Source: Wolfiporia cocos (lineage: Eukaryota; Basidiomycota; Agaricomycetes; Polyporales; Phaeolaceae). From it: a stretch of 64,000 nt of DNA. The DNA lies in contig JACCLO010000024.1 of assembly GCA_029448655.1 (NCBI GenBank), positions 124,001 to 188,000 of the forward strand. Direction: 5' to 3'. A program made the translations under genes and the position numbers. The notes beneath the pieces are model-generated. The model saw only the letters and a program-made list of their open reading frames with translations, did not search any database and had not been told where the DNA came from. Below are positions 63,815 to 64,000 of the stretch, in pieces; the stretch's first letter is position 1; every line of letters begins with the position of its first letter.

Positions 63815-64000
63815 GGAGCCATCGTCTTCAACTACTCAGCCAAAGCACATATATTTATCCCGGGCATGCAAATAGCCCAGATAATTTTCGAACGGCACCT
63901 CACCCCCGACATTATAGAGGTCGAAGACCTAGATGAAACAGAACAAGGGGAGAAGGGGTTTGGATCCACGGACCAGCCAGAAGAAACAGCACAGCGGTTC

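Larger units (their letters stand above)
58911..64000 (+). mobile_element. Ty3/Gypsy element E3, internally deleted (runs off the right edge)
   Basis: 5' LTR, self-priming site, a leader of only about 45 bases, gag, protease, then directly dUTPase. RT, RNase H, integrase and chromodomain are absent, so this copy is not autonomous. It is interrupted by LTRs T1 (TSD CGAAC), T2 (TSD TCTCC) and U (TSD GGAGC). It has no pre-gag ORF. The TSD at the left would be TATGC. It is inserted in LTR R. Confidence 0.85.
62692..64000 (+). pseudogene. dUTPase domain of E3, interrupted by LTRs T2 and U, cut by window end
   Basis: Three pieces: 62692-62815 ([11 protein letters not shown]), 63436-63571 (YGRLAGRSGNTLRHG, GVIDSDYRGDVGAI) and 63815-64000 (GMQIAQIIF, then GEKGFGSTD). 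These are motifs 1 to 5 of trimeric dUTPase, with motif 2 altered (GRSGNTLRHG for PRSGLAKKG). The frame is restored when T2 and U are removed at their TSDs, so the domain was open before them. Confidence 0.82.

Noticed and set aside
1..64000. CRISPR arrays, rRNA or tRNA genes, bacterial-type operons
   Set aside because: No regularly spaced repeats, no rRNA-like sequence and no cloverleaf-like sequence were recognised, and the content is fungal.

Overview
The window comes from a fungal genome, most likely an Agaricomycete (mushroom or bracket-fungus group). The evidence is Ty3/Gypsy chromodomain retrotransposons in many degraded and a few intact copies, short GT-AG introns of about 45-70 bases in the non-LTR genes, a Crinkler-type kinase gene, and Tc1/mariner, MULE and hAT elements of kinds common in basidiomycetes. 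I cannot name the species. No rRNA, tRNA or CRISPR was recognised.

Layout. Positions 1-38870 are a deep nest of LTR retrotransposons. It can be untangled because almost every insertion has a visible 5-bp target-site duplication (TSD). From outside in: LTR H (-, partial), the G tandem array (-, 25285-38512), a family-A LTR A3 (-, 24658-25284), a degraded family-A element A2 (+, 845-24657), and inside A2: element C (-, 1-844, runs off the left edge), the small non-autonomous element B (-, 1714-13722), solo LTR D and a Tc1/mariner-like transposon (17677-21421). Inside B lies A1 (+, 2537-12464), a complete element with LTRs that look identical and three intact ORFs. Inside the transposon is solo LTR E1.

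Positions 39018-44699 hold a DIRS-like retroelement K (-), cut by five solo LTRs (E2, A4, I, J, L). A MULE DNA transposon (44841-49039) with a nested MITE follows. The only host-like genes are at 49-57 kb: a Crinkler-kinase gene (-), an aldose-1-epimerase-like gene (+) broken by an LTR that itself carries another LTR, and a four-pass membrane protein gene (-) bordered by a hAT MITE. From 57961 to the right edge there are more nested LTRs and a family-E element (58911 to beyond 64000) that keeps gag, protease and dUTPase but lacks RT and integrase.

How the parts work together. Families A and G share one architecture: LTR, self-priming site, long leader, an extra ORF before gag (ORF1), gag, then pol with protease-RT-RNase H-integrase-chromodomain-dUTPase. 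In five families (A, B, C, E, G) the first 11 nt after the presumed transcription start are exactly complementary to an 11-nt site just inside the LTR. The sequences differ between families but pairing is kept, which is strong evidence for Tf1-type self-priming. In the same families and in several solo LTRs, a short inverted repeat with a loop of usually 6 nt sits between TATA box and primer. These two signals, with ORF1 and the dUTPase, are the most interesting parts of the window.
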